Below are positions 35,774-45,224 of a stretch of 64,000 nucleotides of DNA, piece by piece. The position numbers were made by a program, and so were the translations under genes. The DNA comes from Bacteroidales bacterium (GTDB taxonomy: Bacteria; Bacteroidota; Bacteroidia; Bacteroidales; WCHB1-69). Numbering within the stretch: position 1 is the stretch's first letter; each line of letters opens with the position of its first letter. The notes beneath the pieces were generated by a model that made no database searches, had not been told where the DNA came from, and worked only from the letters and a program-made list of their open reading frames with translations. The stretch covers positions 1 through 64,000 of the forward strand of contig JAILCI010000018.1 in the NCBI GenBank assembly GCA_024686335.1, written 5' to 3'.

Positions 35774-37171
35774 ATGGAAAACTATGATGTTATCGTGATC
35801 GGAAGTGGCCCTGGTGGCTATGTGGCTGCTATTAGAGCGGCTCAGTTGGAGATGAAAGTCGCTGTGGTGGAACGCGCCGAAGTGGGCGGCATCTGCCTCA
35901 ACTGGGGCTGTATCCCTACCAAAGCGCTGCTGAAATCAGCTCAGGTATACCGCTATATGTCTCACGCTGCCGACTATGGTATCAGCATCGAAGGAACTGC
36001 CAAGCCCGACTTTGAGGCCGTCGTGAAACGCAGCCGTACCGTGGCCGAAACCATGAGCAAAGGCGTGCAGTACCTCCTCAAGAAAAATAACGTCACCGTC
36101 ATCGCCGGTACCGGCAAACTGCAAAGCAACCACGAAGTCGCCGTCACCGACGCAGAAGGCAACGTGACCGTCTACGAGGCTAAGCATATTATCTTGGCCA
36201 CTGGCGCACGCTCCCGCAGTCTGCCCAACGTACCCCAAGACGGTAAATACATCATCGGTTATCGCGAGGCTCTGACACTACCGAAACTGCCCGAGACTAT
36301 GGTAGTGATGGGTTCCGGCGCCATCGGCAGCGAGTTGGCCTTCTTTTATGCCTCCATGGGCACAAAGGTCACCATCGTGGAATATATGCCCCGCCTCGTC
36401 CCCGTTGAAGACGACGACATCGCCGCCACACTCGCCCGCTGTTTCCGCAAAGCCGGCATTAAGACCATGACCTCCGCCTCCGTAGAGAAGGTCTCCGTGG
36501 AAGAGGGCGTCTGCAAAGTGACAGTCAAAGACGCTAAAGAGAAAATTACAGAGCTGACTTGCGACATCGTCCTCTCCGCCGTAGGTGTACAGACCAACCT
36601 GGAAGGCCTTGGCCTCGAAGAGTGCGGTGTGCAGACCGAGCGTGGCAAGGTTATCGTAGACGACTACTACAAGACCAATGTAGAGGGTGTCTATGCCATT
36701 GGCGACATCGTTCACGGTCCAGCCCTCGCGCACGTAGCTTCCCACGAAGCCTTGGTATGCGTGGAGAAGATCGCTGGCAAGAGCCCTGTGCCTGTTGACT
36801 ACAGCAACATTCCCGGATGTACCTATACAACTCCGGAAATCGCTTCCGTAGGCATGACCGAGCGCGCCTGTGTTGAGCAGGGCCGCGAGGTACTTGTCGG
36901 CAAATTCCCGTTCACGGCATCCGGTAAAGCAACCGCATCCGGCAGCAGAGACGGTCTTGTGAAGGTCATCTTCGACAAGAATACCGGCGAATGGCTCGGT
37001 TGTCACCTCATCGGCGACAATGTAACCGAGATGATTGCCGGCGCTGTCATGGCTCGCCAGAATAAGATGAAGGGCGAAGACATCATCCACGCTGTCTTCC
37101 CGCACCCCACTCTTTCTGAAGCCATCATGGAAGCCGCTGCTGAAGCCTACAAAGAGTGTGTTCACCTCTAA
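35774..37171 (+). CDS. lpdA: dihydrolipoyl dehydrogenase
   Basis: 465 residues. FAD-binding start VIVIGSGPGGYVAAIRAAQL; redox disulfide in GGICLNWGCIPTKALL (Cys about 40 and 45); NAD-binding MGSGAIGSELAFFYASMGTK; second FAD motif VYAIGDIVHGPALAHVASHE; interface His-Glu in FPHPTLSEAIMEAA. It reoxidises dihydrolipoyl groups of 2-oxoacid dehydrogenase complexes or the glycine cleavage system (L protein). No E1, E2 or gcv genes are in the window, so its partner is elsewhere. It has its own promoter and precedes an outer-membrane protein gene by 9 bases. Confidence 0.95.
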   Translation: MENYDVIVIGSGPGGYVAAIRAAQLEMKVAVVERAEVGGICLNWGCIPTKALLKSAQVYRYMSHAADYGISIEGTAKPDFEAVVKRSRTVAETMSKGVQYLLKKNNVTVIAGTGKLQSNHEVAVTDAEGNVTVYEAKHIILATGARSRSLPNVPQDGKYIIGYREALTLPKLPETMVVMGSGAIGSELAFFYASMGTKVTIVEYMPRLVPVEDDDIAATLARCFRKAGIKTMTSASVEKVSVEEGVCKVTVKDAKEKITELTCDIVLSAVGVQTNLEGLGLEECGVQTERGKVIVDDYYKTNVEGVYAIGDIVHGPALAHVASHEALVCVEKIAGKSPVPVDYSNIPGCTYTTPEIASVGMTERACVEQGREVLVGKFPFTASGKATASGSRDGLVKVIFDKNTGEWLGCHLIGDNVTEMIAGAVMARQNKMKGEDIIHAVFPHPTLSEAIMEAAAEAYKECVHL

Positions 37172-37180
37172 TCTATTATC

Positions 37181-38116
37181 GTGAAACGCTCACTACATAT
37201 CACCATCATCCTTCTGGCCATCATGTTCTTGGTCCCTAACCTGCTGCACGGCCAGGAGGATGTGTCTTACGAGCCGGTGCACTACCACGACACTACATGG
37301 TACGACAAAGGCTTCGACCTCTATATCGGAGCCGGTGCCTTCTTCGCTAACAAGCAGAATGCACTATATTACAATGGCAGTAGCCAAAACGAGTGTAATC
37401 TGGACTATATTTTTGGCAACCAATATTGGTATGAAGAGATACAGAGACAGGTGAACAACCTATATCCACACGTCAGCATCACCGACGAGATTTCCTATCG
37501 CGAGGAAGACCTCGACTGGAATCCTCGTTACAAAATCAAAACGATGCTTAACTTGGGTGCGCGCTACAAATTTGGACGCAACTGGGGACTCTCCCTCTCC
37601 TACTCTTTCTGCCGCCTGACCACCTCCACCCAACTCTTGCTGACCTATTCTTCCGTCACAGGCAATATGATTGAAGCACCTGTCATGGAAATTCATGGCA
37701 AGGAGGACCGCTCTATGATTGACCTCTCTGTGTCATACCTCATCAGTCAGCTGCACCCGATCGCAAAACCTTTTGTAGAGGTAGGCGCACAATTCAACTT
37801 CGCCAAGGCAAAACTGATGGAAGCAGTTATGGGTGAAAAGAGTTGGACATTGTTAGATCCATATATGGGACAAAACTATGTACCGGGGGCACAAATGAAC
37901 ACATACGATATCATCTATGGCGGTCCCGGTTACGGAGTCTCATTCGCCGCAGGTCTTAAAATTGTTGTCTCAAAATCGGTATCCATCGACCCGACCTTCT
38001 ATGGCTGTATGGCTTCCTATGGTATCAAACCATTACAGGACAGAGCCTTCAACTTCAACTACGGCGTTGTTGTTCGACTGGTTATGAACGATTTCTTCTT
38101 CGGACGTCGTCGATAA
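37181..38116 (+). CDS. outer-membrane beta-barrel-like protein, unknown
   Basis: 311 residues. The start is GTG 37181, giving a good signal peptide (MKRSLHITIILLAIMFLVPN...LLHGQ). The mature part alternates aromatic and polar residues (FDLYIGAGAFFANKQNALYY, NLGARYKFGRNWGLSLSYSF) and ends LVMNDFFFGRRR, which suggests a small outer-membrane barrel. I do not recognise a named family. It probably shares the lpdA transcript (9-base gap), though the functions look unrelated. It converges with the alcohol dehydrogenase gene at 38125 with only 8 bases between stops. Confidence 0.75.
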   Translation: MKRSLHITIILLAIMFLVPNLLHGQEDVSYEPVHYHDTTWYDKGFDLYIGAGAFFANKQNALYYNGSSQNECNLDYIFGNQYWYEEIQRQVNNLYPHVSITDEISYREEDLDWNPRYKIKTMLNLGARYKFGRNWGLSLSYSFCRLTTSTQLLLTYSSVTGNMIEAPVMEIHGKEDRSMIDLSVSYLISQLHPIAKPFVEVGAQFNFAKAKLMEAVMGEKSWTLLDPYMGQNYVPGAQMNTYDIIYGGPGYGVSFAAGLKIVVSKSVSIDPTFYGCMASYGIKPLQDRAFNFNYGVVVRLVMNDFFFGRRR

Positions 38117-38124
38117 ATCAATTT

Positions 38125-39291
38125 TTAGAAACAGGCTTTCAGAATATCCAGCACCTCTTCGGTGGTGACGGTATGGTAACCACCGCCTTTGATGGTGCTC
38201 TCTGCGATTAACGGCAGCATCTCTTCAGTTGCGCCAACCTCGCGCAGTGTCTGCGGGATACCCAATTCAGCAATAAAGTCATTCAGTCTATCGATACCCT
38301 CCAGGGCAACTTGTTCGTCGGTCTTGCCTTCCGGATTGACATGCCATATATTCTTAGCGTAGCGGACAAAGCGGTGCAAACCATATTTATAGATAGCACG
38401 ATAATATGGTACAGAGATGATAGCCAAGCCGATACCATGTGCGCAGTCTGTGTAAGCACCTAATTGATGTTCAATCATGTGCACTTCCCAGTCTTGTTTC
38501 TTGGAGACAGCCAGGATCTTATTAAGTCCCATGGTAGCACACCACATAATGTTACTACGTGCCTCATAATCTTGAGGATTCTTCAATGCAGCACGGGAAG
38601 CGCTGATCAGAGCCAACATATCGCCTTCGAGCAGATAATCGCTCACACAGTCGTCATCACCACCGAAATACTGCTCCATCAGATGGGAAAAGATGTCGAA
38701 AATACCGCTAATCATCTGATATTTAGGAACCGTATAGGTAAACTCAGGATTCAATATAGAGAAACGAGGACTCATAATCTCCAACGGGAATACGCGACCG
38801 AGTTTGAGTTTCTTGTCGTCATTGGTTATGACGGAGCCACTGTTCATCTCAGAAGCTGTGCCAGTCATCGTCAGGATTGTACCGATTGCAACCACTTTGT
38901 TGGCCAACGGTTCCTCGCGCTCCCAGTAGCGCTCCCAAGGATTGCCTTCGCAATAGGCTGAAGCGGAGATACCCTTAGCACAATCGATGACAGAACCGCC
39001 ACCGACAGCCAAAATGAGGTCGACATTATGTTCGCGCACCAATGCGGCACCCTGCTGTACCTGAGCGTATGTAGGGTTTGACTTAATGCCCGCCAGTTCC
39101 ACGACCTTCTTGCCTGCCTTCTGTAACATAGAGATGACAGTATCATACAATCCGCTGGCCTTGATAGAGTTACGTCCATATAGTAACAAAACATTCTCAC
39201 CGTATTGGGTCAATTCTTCCGGAAGATGCTGCATGGCACTTTTGCCAAAATGAATCCGCGTAGGATTCTGATATGTAAAATCAATGTTCAT
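38125..39291 (-). CDS. iron-containing alcohol dehydrogenase (BdhA/YqhD-like)
   Basis: 388 residues. Group III metal-dependent alcohol dehydrogenase. Family marks are the start FTYQNPTRIHFGKSAM, the NAD(P) site LILAVGGGSVIDCAKGI (GGGS), GTASEMNSGSVITN, the metal ligands in IFDIFSHLMEQYF and the His cluster in HMIEHQLGAYTDCAHGIGLA. It is closest in pattern to butanol dehydrogenase/YqhD, which reduce aldehydes with NAD(P)H. Its ATG overlaps the stop of the upstream alpha/beta-hydrolase gene (ATGA), so the two are coupled. Confidence 0.93.
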   Translation of the reverse strand: MNIDFTYQNPTRIHFGKSAMQHLPEELTQYGENVLLLYGRNSIKASGLYDTVISMLQKAGKKVVELAGIKSNPTYAQVQQGAALVREHNVDLILAVGGGSVIDCAKGISASAYCEGNPWERYWEREEPLANKVVAIGTILTMTGTASEMNSGSVITNDDKKLKLGRVFPLEIMSPRFSILNPEFTYTVPKYQMISGIFDIFSHLMEQYFGGDDDCVSDYLLEGDMLALISASRAALKNPQDYEARSNIMWCATMGLNKILAVSKKQDWEVHMIEHQLGAYTDCAHGIGLAIISVPYYRAIYKYGLHRFVRYAKNIWHVNPEGKTDEQVALEGIDRLNDFIAELGIPQTLREVGATEEMLPLIAESTIKGGGYHTVTTEEVLDILKACF

Positions 39292-40994
39292 ATTTTTATA
39301 TTTTTAGAAATCTTTTTCTCTTTTAAGAAAGGGGTGCCATTCTTCAGACACCCGGAAGCGGTTATAGAATGATGTGGAGCATCGCTACGCCAGACAACAC
39401 AAATATTGTTACCATAACGTTGGAGAATAAAACCACCTTCCACCTTCCAATTCACAAACGCCACATCTTCCTGCTTAATGCCATATTGCAAAGGCACCTT
39501 AGAGACCTCATAAATCTGGCCAACGCGTTTCATCTCTTTAAGGAAGAAAGCCTGCATCTTATTCTGAATGAAATAGTAAACCTCATTAACATTATCATTG
39601 CCATCAACATACGGGGAGTGTGATTTTCCCAGAAGAGGATAAAACTCATTACGGATACGCAAGGAGTCGAGGCGCTGATGGATAGATTTGGAACCATACA
39701 TCGTATCGAAAAGCATCTCTCCTATATTACCTTTCACAGCAGAGAATGGAATGCCGCAATCAAAAGGCACGATCACATCAGCATCACCATGAAAAGAGAT
39801 GACAGGCGTGGGCCGGCTGCTAATCTGGTCAAGGTCATAGATAGCGCCCCACATATTGGCAATAGCCTTGATTTTGAAAGACTGCTTGATATCATTGCCT
39901 GCAGTAGTAAGACCACCAAAGCGCTTAGCATATTTATGCTTCTTAACAAAATCAGGACTGTTATTATCAGTCATGAAAGCCATAGAGAGCATGGTGATAG
40001 AGCCAGCACTCGTGCCACCAACAAAAACGTTATTTGTGTCTATTCCATAGGTCTTTGCATGATGTATAAGATAACGCATCACCGCATTGGCATCCTGAAT
40101 AGCCTCATAACCGCAGCGCTGGATAGCAGCCTTATTCGGCATGAAACCCATGCGGTAGTTAGCCGAAGCCACCACGTAACCCGTGGATGCAAAATGCTCA
40201 CACCACAGGCGCATAGTTTCATCGCCCTTGTCGCCAAAATAGAAAGACCCTCCATGCATTAAAACAAAGAGTGGATGCTCCTTGATGGTGTCATCCTTCG
40301 GTAGGTACAAGTCTAAAGTCAGGTCTAATTCTTTCGGAGTTATGGTTTTTCCCAAATTTTTCAACAACATCTTAAGATACTTGTCGTCTTTCATCTGATA
40401 AGAAGCCCAAAATCCTTTGGCGTGGCCATACTTTACATCTTTCTTTACCTCCACCTTGAAGGACTCTTTCTCGAAGCGGTCGTTGTCACAAACGGTAAAT
40501 GAGGGCTCATTATACCTTTTGAAAGCAATATGGTGTGTTGGACCTAGGAGATCCGACTTATCCTCAAAAGAGCCCGTCACAGAGAGGGAATCCATCAAGA
40601 TATCAAACTCCAACTCAATCTTACTGTCTTGAGCTGAGAAGACCAGCTCTTTATCGTGATAACGAACTTTGAACTTCTCCGGATTCAGCCACTGGGATGA
40701 GGAATCAACAGCGTAATATACACCACTGAAACCATCCTCAAAAAGACGCTCCACCTTATAAATATAGGCATCGTTATCTATAAGACCATAGTAGTAGTTT
40801 TCAGCATCCAATCCAGAAAAATCCAAGCGGGATTCTTCCGTAATACGGACAACATCTCTTGTATGCGTTATCTTCTCCTGCTCTGCCTCAGCCTTGTCTG
40901 CGGGCGCTAATGTGACAGCACCAACAAGAAAAACGAGGGCAACGAACTCTAATCCGAGCAGAAACTTATAAGCATACATAGAGAACTTTTTCAT
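39288..40994 (-). CDS. exported or anchored alpha/beta-hydrolase (carboxylesterase-like)
   Basis: 568 residues. A hydrophobic N-terminal segment (FLLGLEFVALVFLVGAVTLA) could be a signal peptide or anchor. About 200 residues of unrecognised beta-rich sequence precede the hydrolase domain: HPLFVLMHGGSFYFGDKGDE (HGG oxyanion motif), NYRMGF, the nucleophile elbow VFVGGTSAGSITM (Ser about 328) and PVISFHGDADVIVPFDCGIP for the Asp region. A KSHSPYVDG stretch may supply the His. The pattern fits esterases of the HSL/carboxylesterase type; the substrate is unknown. It follows porX by 11 bases and overlaps the alcohol dehydrogenase by 4. Confidence 0.82.
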   Translation of the reverse strand: MKKFSMYAYKFLLGLEFVALVFLVGAVTLAPADKAEAEQEKITHTRDVVRITEESRLDFSGLDAENYYYGLIDNDAYIYKVERLFEDGFSGVYYAVDSSSQWLNPEKFKVRYHDKELVFSAQDSKIELEFDILMDSLSVTGSFEDKSDLLGPTHHIAFKRYNEPSFTVCDNDRFEKESFKVEVKKDVKYGHAKGFWASYQMKDDKYLKMLLKNLGKTITPKELDLTLDLYLPKDDTIKEHPLFVLMHGGSFYFGDKGDETMRLWCEHFASTGYVVASANYRMGFMPNKAAIQRCGYEAIQDANAVMRYLIHHAKTYGIDTNNVFVGGTSAGSITMLSMAFMTDNNSPDFVKKHKYAKRFGGLTTAGNDIKQSFKIKAIANMWGAIYDLDQISSRPTPVISFHGDADVIVPFDCGIPFSAVKGNIGEMLFDTMYGSKSIHQRLDSLRIRNEFYPLLGKSHSPYVDGNDNVNEVYYFIQNKMQAFFLKEMKRVGQIYEVSKVPLQYGIKQEDVAFVNWKVEGGFILQRYGNNICVVWRSDAPHHSITASGCLKNGTPFLKEKKISKNIKI

Positions 40995-41005
40995 CCGCAG
41001 CCTTT

Positions 41006-42559
41006 CTATTTAGGTAGCAATTTGACAAATGGAACCATCATCTCTTCCATGGAGATACCACCATGCTGGAAGGTGTTCTTATACAGGTTCACATACTGGT
41101 TGAAGTTGTTCTGATAGGCGAAGAAGTCACTGCGCGTGGCAAAGATAAAGCGCTGGGTCATGTTGGTTTTGGGCAGAAAAGCATCGTCGGGATTTTTGAT
41201 CTCAAAGACATCCTTGGCGGGATAGTCCATGTTACTACGGCCAACTTTGTAGCGCAGATTTGTATTCAAATCACGCTCACCAACCATTTTAAGAGCTCTG
41301 TTCACCTTGATAGTACCGTGATCAGTCGTGATGAAAATCTTGGCTTTCTTCTCTGAAAGATACTTGATCATATCAAACAAAATGGAATTGTTGAACCATG
41401 AAGCCGTAACGCTGCGGTAGGACTTCTCGTCATCTGCCAGCTCGCGCACCACATTGACATCTGTACCCGCATGGGAAAGCATATCCACAAAGTTGAAAAC
41501 AATGACATTAAGCGGATTCTTCATCAAGTTGTGGAAATTATCGAAAACCTTCTTGCCAAACTCAGCATTCAAAATCTTAGCGTATGAATAACGAACATTC
41601 TTACCAAAACGTTTCAGATACTCACCCAGAAGTTCCTCTTCAAACTGATTTTTGCTACCATTATCTTGCTCATTGAGCCAAAGCTCAGGATATTTCTTGG
41701 CAATCACAGAGGGCATCAAACCTGAGAATAAGGAATTACGTGCATAGTGTGTAGCCGTAGGCAGAATGCTATAGCACAGCGATTCATCCTCTATATAATA
41801 GTAGTCATGAATCATCGGGTAAATACTGCGCCACTGATCATAACGAAGGTTATCAATAACAAAAAGGAAGCTCGGGGTATTATCATTCAATTCAGGAAAG
41901 AGTTTCTCTTTCAATACAGTATGTGACTGTAACGGTTTTTCACTGCCACGGCCGTTCACCCAATTCAGGTAATTGGCCTGCACAAACTTGGCAAACTGGA
42001 TATTTGCCTCCTCCTTTTGATCAGAAAGCATCTCGGAGATACTGTCATCCTCAATTTTCTCTATTTGCAACTCCCAATCAACCAAATCCTTGTAGAGTCT
42101 CTCCCACTCCGCCACGGAAAGATGGTCAGACATACGCATGGAAAGCTCACGGAAAGCCTGCTGATAGTCAATTGTCACCTTTGTCGAAACGAGATTCTTC
42201 TTGTCAATATTCTTCTTCAAACACAGCAAAATCTGATTAGGATTGACAGGTTTGATCAGGTAGTCGGCAATCTCACCGCCGATAGCATCTTCCATGATAT
42301 GCTCCTCCTCGCTCTTGGTAATCATAACGATGGGAATATGAGGGTAGAGCTTCTTCAGACGCTGAAGAGTCTCCAAGCCACTCAGTCCCGGCATGTTCTC
42401 ATCCAAGAAAATAATATTTACAAACTCATTTTTTAGGATTTCGAGCGCTTCCATACCACTCAAAGCCGGAATCACATCATACCCTTTAGCTTTCAAAAAC
42501 AAAATATGCGGCTTGAGCAACTCAATCTCATCATCCGCCCATAAAATCTTTACATTCAT
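41006..42559 (-). CDS. porX: T9SS response regulator PorX (receiver + PglZ domain)
   Basis: 517 residues. The N-terminal CheY-like receiver (1-120) has the acidic pocket WADDE, phospho-acceptor Asp53 in IIFLDENMPG, MITKSEEEH and the conserved Lys in DYLIKPVNP. A helical linker leads to a C-terminal PglZ/alkaline-phosphatase-superfamily domain (about 205-517) with FLFVIDNLRYDQWRSI, SILPTATHYARNSLFSGLMP, NFVDMLSHAG and KIFITTDHGTIKV. This architecture is that of PorX, which with PorY controls type IX secretion genes; the PglZ domain in homologues acts on (oligo)nucleotides. It is consistent with the T9SS cargo at 13231-20547 and PorD at 52768. First gene of a three-gene run. Confidence 0.93.
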   Translation of the reverse strand: MNVKILWADDEIELLKPHILFLKAKGYDVIPALSGMEALEILKNEFVNIIFLDENMPGLSGLETLQRLKKLYPHIPIVMITKSEEEHIMEDAIGGEIADYLIKPVNPNQILLCLKKNIDKKNLVSTKVTIDYQQAFRELSMRMSDHLSVAEWERLYKDLVDWELQIEKIEDDSISEMLSDQKEEANIQFAKFVQANYLNWVNGRGSEKPLQSHTVLKEKLFPELNDNTPSFLFVIDNLRYDQWRSIYPMIHDYYYIEDESLCYSILPTATHYARNSLFSGLMPSVIAKKYPELWLNEQDNGSKNQFEEELLGEYLKRFGKNVRYSYAKILNAEFGKKVFDNFHNLMKNPLNVIVFNFVDMLSHAGTDVNVVRELADDEKSYRSVTASWFNNSILFDMIKYLSEKKAKIFITTDHGTIKVNRALKMVGERDLNTNLRYKVGRSNMDYPAKDVFEIKNPDDAFLPKTNMTQRFIFATRSDFFAYQNNFNQYVNLYKNTFQHGGISMEEMMVPFVKLLPK

Positions 42560-42685
42560 ATTAAATACATATTTTTTTCAACAATAAGAGTAACGATAAA
42601 GAATCGCTTTTATTTTATATAGTAGGGTTTACAAAAGATTTTTTTGAAATCTAGATGAAAACACTCCTCGTTAATATTAAATGTG

Positions 42686-42693
42686 TAAATTTG
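42686..42693 (+). promoter_or_regulatory. -7 promoter box (TAAATTTG)
   Basis: TAAATTTGCC on the plus strand, 32 bases upstream of ATG 42726. It serves the three-gene run to 45184. The porX promoter on the other strand of this gap is not obvious. Confidence 0.55.
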
Positions 42694-42725
42694 CCGCTCA
42701 TTCTTTAAAATGTAATCATCGGAAT

Positions 42726-43277
42726 ATGAAAAAGATACTACTCTTGGTTATATGTTTTTTCACATTAGCATGCGGTTTTGCGCAGACCAAACCCATGAAA
42801 TTCATGGGAATCGGCATGAACAGCACGCTTAACACCTTTACCAATAAACTTAAGGGCAAAGGTTTCACTCCAGATGAGAGTCACAACAAACCCAACATGA
42901 TCATCATGAAGGGAGTTTTCGCTGGAGAACGAGTGAAGCTGGAGATACACTCCGCCGCCAAGACACACCTTGTCTACAAAGTGAATGTACTCTTCAATAT
43001 GAGTACTCAATTCACATACGAGGACGTAAAACAACGTCTGACCGACAAATATGGAGAACTTACATTAGAGAAGAACAAAATCAAAGAAGAACCTGTATTT
43101 ATCAAATATACAACAGATTATGCGCAGTGGAAGATGGACACTGACACCGTTACAAACAATTTCAACGCCATCATCCTCTCCAAATGTAGCTACCACAGCA
43201 CAACGCCACTAGCCATCACCTATATGGATGGCAAAAACTCTAAAATAGAAGCACTAGAAGTTAACTCCGACTTTTAA
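42726..43277 (+). CDS. exported protein, unknown
   Basis: 183 residues from ATG 42726 (MKKILLLVICFFTLACGFAQ). The hydrophobic signal contains TLACG, which could be read as a lipobox, but the cut after GFAQ looks more likely. The mature part begins TKPMKFMGIGMNSTLNTF, then alternates strands (AGERVKLEIHSAAKTHLVYK) and a helix (YEDVKQRLTDKYGELTLEKN), as in small periplasmic proteins of Bacteroidota. Family not named. It has its own promoter and precedes a barrel-like protein by 14 bases. Confidence 0.75.
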   Translation: MKKILLLVICFFTLACGFAQTKPMKFMGIGMNSTLNTFTNKLKGKGFTPDESHNKPNMIIMKGVFAGERVKLEIHSAAKTHLVYKVNVLFNMSTQFTYEDVKQRLTDKYGELTLEKNKIKEEPVFIKYTTDYAQWKMDTDTVTNNFNAIILSKCSYHSTTPLAITYMDGKNSKIEALEVNSDF

Positions 43278-43291
43278 AAATCTACTATCAT

Positions 43292-44125
43292 ATGCTTTAC
43301 AGATCTTTACTTCAGAAAACATTCCTTCTAATTGTAGGAATGAGTCTGTGTCTATCGACTTTCGCACAGAATCCCAAAAACAGAAAGTCTACCAATAAAC
43401 CAAAAATCAATTCGTTCTGGCTCGATTTAAACGTTGGTATCGGTATGACCACGAGCTACGACAATGGCACTATTCCGTTCAATTACAACGGTCTGGCCAG
43501 AGAGTACAGCATCGGCTTTACAGACGAATGGAAGCGCTGTCATCTCGAATTTGAGACTCAACTATTTAACACCACCTACATGGAGCAGCCTCAAGGTACA
43601 AACAGTGGACTTGACGCAAGACTGGAGTTTCGTTACAGCTGTCTAAAGCCCTCCGACAGCCGCTGGCATTTCTGGTCCGGAGCAAATGTGGAGACTTACG
43701 GTGAGTTGAAAAAACTACCCGAGTTACAGAATGCCTCTTCAGCAGTCTCTATCCTGGGTCACCTCGACGCTGTAGAGATGGTCACTTGTGACTTTGGCTA
43801 CAACAAAGAGCGCACCCATAACTGGATGACAGCTTTCTTCAAACTGACTCTGCCTATCGCGGGTTATGCATCCAGACCCGACTTCATGTATGTACACGAT
43901 CCACTGGGACAAGAAGGACTAAATGCTTTGATAGCTAACAACGAGAAATTCTTCAAGTTCTTCCCGGGTGTCACCACCGACCTCGGATTCACCCTTAACT
44001 TACGCAACGGCAACCGCATCAGCCTTTATTATGCATGGGACTATCTGACCACTGGCAAGAAAGGCTCCTATCGCTACGACAACGCTTACCATACTGTCAA
44101 TCTCTCATTCATGTTCAAAATTTAA
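43292..44125 (+). CDS. outer-membrane beta-barrel-like protein, unknown
   Basis: 277 residues. Signal peptide MLYRSLLQKTFLLIVGMSLC...STFAQ. The mature sequence alternates strands with aromatic ends (SFWLDLNVGIGMTTSYDNGT, HLEFETQLFNTTYM, RLEFRYSCLKPSDSRWHFWS) and ends in NLSFMFKI, a typical barrel end. Function unknown. It lies between two other exported proteins (14 and 12 base gaps) under one promoter. Confidence 0.75.
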   Translation: MLYRSLLQKTFLLIVGMSLCLSTFAQNPKNRKSTNKPKINSFWLDLNVGIGMTTSYDNGTIPFNYNGLAREYSIGFTDEWKRCHLEFETQLFNTTYMEQPQGTNSGLDARLEFRYSCLKPSDSRWHFWSGANVETYGELKKLPELQNASSAVSILGHLDAVEMVTCDFGYNKERTHNWMTAFFKLTLPIAGYASRPDFMYVHDPLGQEGLNALIANNEKFFKFFPGVTTDLGFTLNLRNGNRISLYYAWDYLTTGKKGSYRYDNAYHTVNLSFMFKI

Positions 44126-44137
44126 TCTTTTACCGCT

Positions 44138-45184
44138 ATGAAAAAAATAAACATCCTCATATTCAGTTTAGTAGCATTAGTATTCACCTCCTGCGAACAC
44201 GCTATTTTAAGGGAAAACGAACCTAAGGATCCCGTCAGTGTTTTTGAATACCTTTGGAACAAAGTAGACCAGCAATACGTATTCTTCGATATAAAAGGAG
44301 TGAACTGGGATTCCGTACACACCGTTTACCGCGCTCAAGTGTATAATGAGATGACCGGCGATAGCCTGTTCCGCGTCTGTGGCAACATGCTCAGAGAACT
44401 CAAAGACGGTCACACTGATCTTTTATCCGATTTTAACATTATGAGTAGTGACACCATTATCTATAATTCGATTGCACACAGCAATATCAATAACGATGTG
44501 GTGAATCTCAACTATCTGACCCTTGATGCATATACCACAGGCAGTTTCAGACACAATAGTATCCGTGACGGGAAGGTTGGCTACATTCGCTACACCTCCT
44601 TCTCCAACGACATCACCGATTACGACCTCATCTACCTGCTGGCATTGTATGATGAATGCGACGGTCTTATTCTTGACTTACGTCAGAACGGCGGCGGTTC
44701 AGCTGACAACATCTACAAACTGCTAAGTATCTTTGACTGTCATAAGCAGCCATTATACACTATGCAAACGAAGTCTGGTCCCGACCATAATGACTTTACC
44801 ACTGCAGAGACTGCCTACGCACCTGAGAAAGGAATCCTCGACAAGCCCTACACGAAACCGGTCGCTGTGCTCATCGACAGAGGCTCCTTCAGCGCAACCT
44901 CCTACTTCGCAATCTGCACGCAAGCATTTGACAACATCCAGTTGTTCGGCGACTACACTGGCGGCGGTTTAGGCATGCCTAACGGCGGTCTGCTGCCCAA
45001 CGGTTGGATGTATCGTTTCAGCGTAACCAGAAGCATCGCTTTGGATGGCGGCAACTACGAGAATGGTGTTCCGCCGACAGTACGTGTACTCCTCGACCCT
45101 GCTGCCACAGCTCAAGGCAAAGACAACGTCATTGAGACCGCCGCAGACTGGATTCAACAAGGCGGACTCATTGCTAAAAAATAG
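44138..45184 (+). CDS. S41-family peptidase, lipoprotein
   Basis: 348 residues. Lipoprotein signal MKKINILIFSLVALVFTSC (Cys19). A helical N-terminal part (FEYLWNKVDQQYVFFDIKGV, LRELKDGHTDLLSDF) leads straight into the S41 core without a PDZ domain: GKVGYIRYTSFSNDITDYDL, LILDLRQNGGGSADNIYKLL, the nucleophile region VAVLIDRGSFSATSYFAICT (Ser about 250) and DYTGGGLGMPNGGLLPNGW. It is related to carboxy-terminal (tail-specific) processing proteases and probably acts in the periplasm or on the cell surface. It ends 15 bases before a perfect palindrome that separates it from the convergent TonB-like gene. Confidence 0.88.
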   Translation: MKKINILIFSLVALVFTSCEHAILRENEPKDPVSVFEYLWNKVDQQYVFFDIKGVNWDSVHTVYRAQVYNEMTGDSLFRVCGNMLRELKDGHTDLLSDFNIMSSDTIIYNSIAHSNINNDVVNLNYLTLDAYTTGSFRHNSIRDGKVGYIRYTSFSNDITDYDLIYLLALYDECDGLILDLRQNGGGSADNIYKLLSIFDCHKQPLYTMQTKSGPDHNDFTTAETAYAPEKGILDKPYTKPVAVLIDRGSFSATSYFAICTQAFDNIQLFGDYTGGGLGMPNGGLLPNGWMYRFSVTRSIALDGGNYENGVPPTVRVLLDPAATAQGKDNVIETAADWIQQGGLIAKK

Positions 45185-45199
45185 TGTATGATCTCCTTT

Positions 45200-45224
45200 G
45201 AGACGTTCCATGGAACGTCTCTAC
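45200..45224. repeat. 22-bp perfect palindrome with CTAC flank
   Basis: 45200-45221 reads GAGACGTTCCATGGAACGTC plus TC, identical to its reverse complement, followed by TAC. It lies between two convergent genes and its last base is the first base of the stop codon of the TonB-like gene. Same layout as 35624-35647. It could end transcripts from both sides as a hairpin, but no T-run is present. Confidence 0.7.

Noticed and set aside
36278-37165. 295-residue frame antisense to lpdA, and similar long antisense frames (30722-31861, 19681-20418)
   Set aside because: Shadows of strongly supported genes, produced by codon bias; no family motifs.
41006-42559. BREX/Pgl phage-defence PglZ
   Set aside because: The PglZ domain is fused to an intact receiver domain, the PorX architecture, and no BREX genes are nearby.
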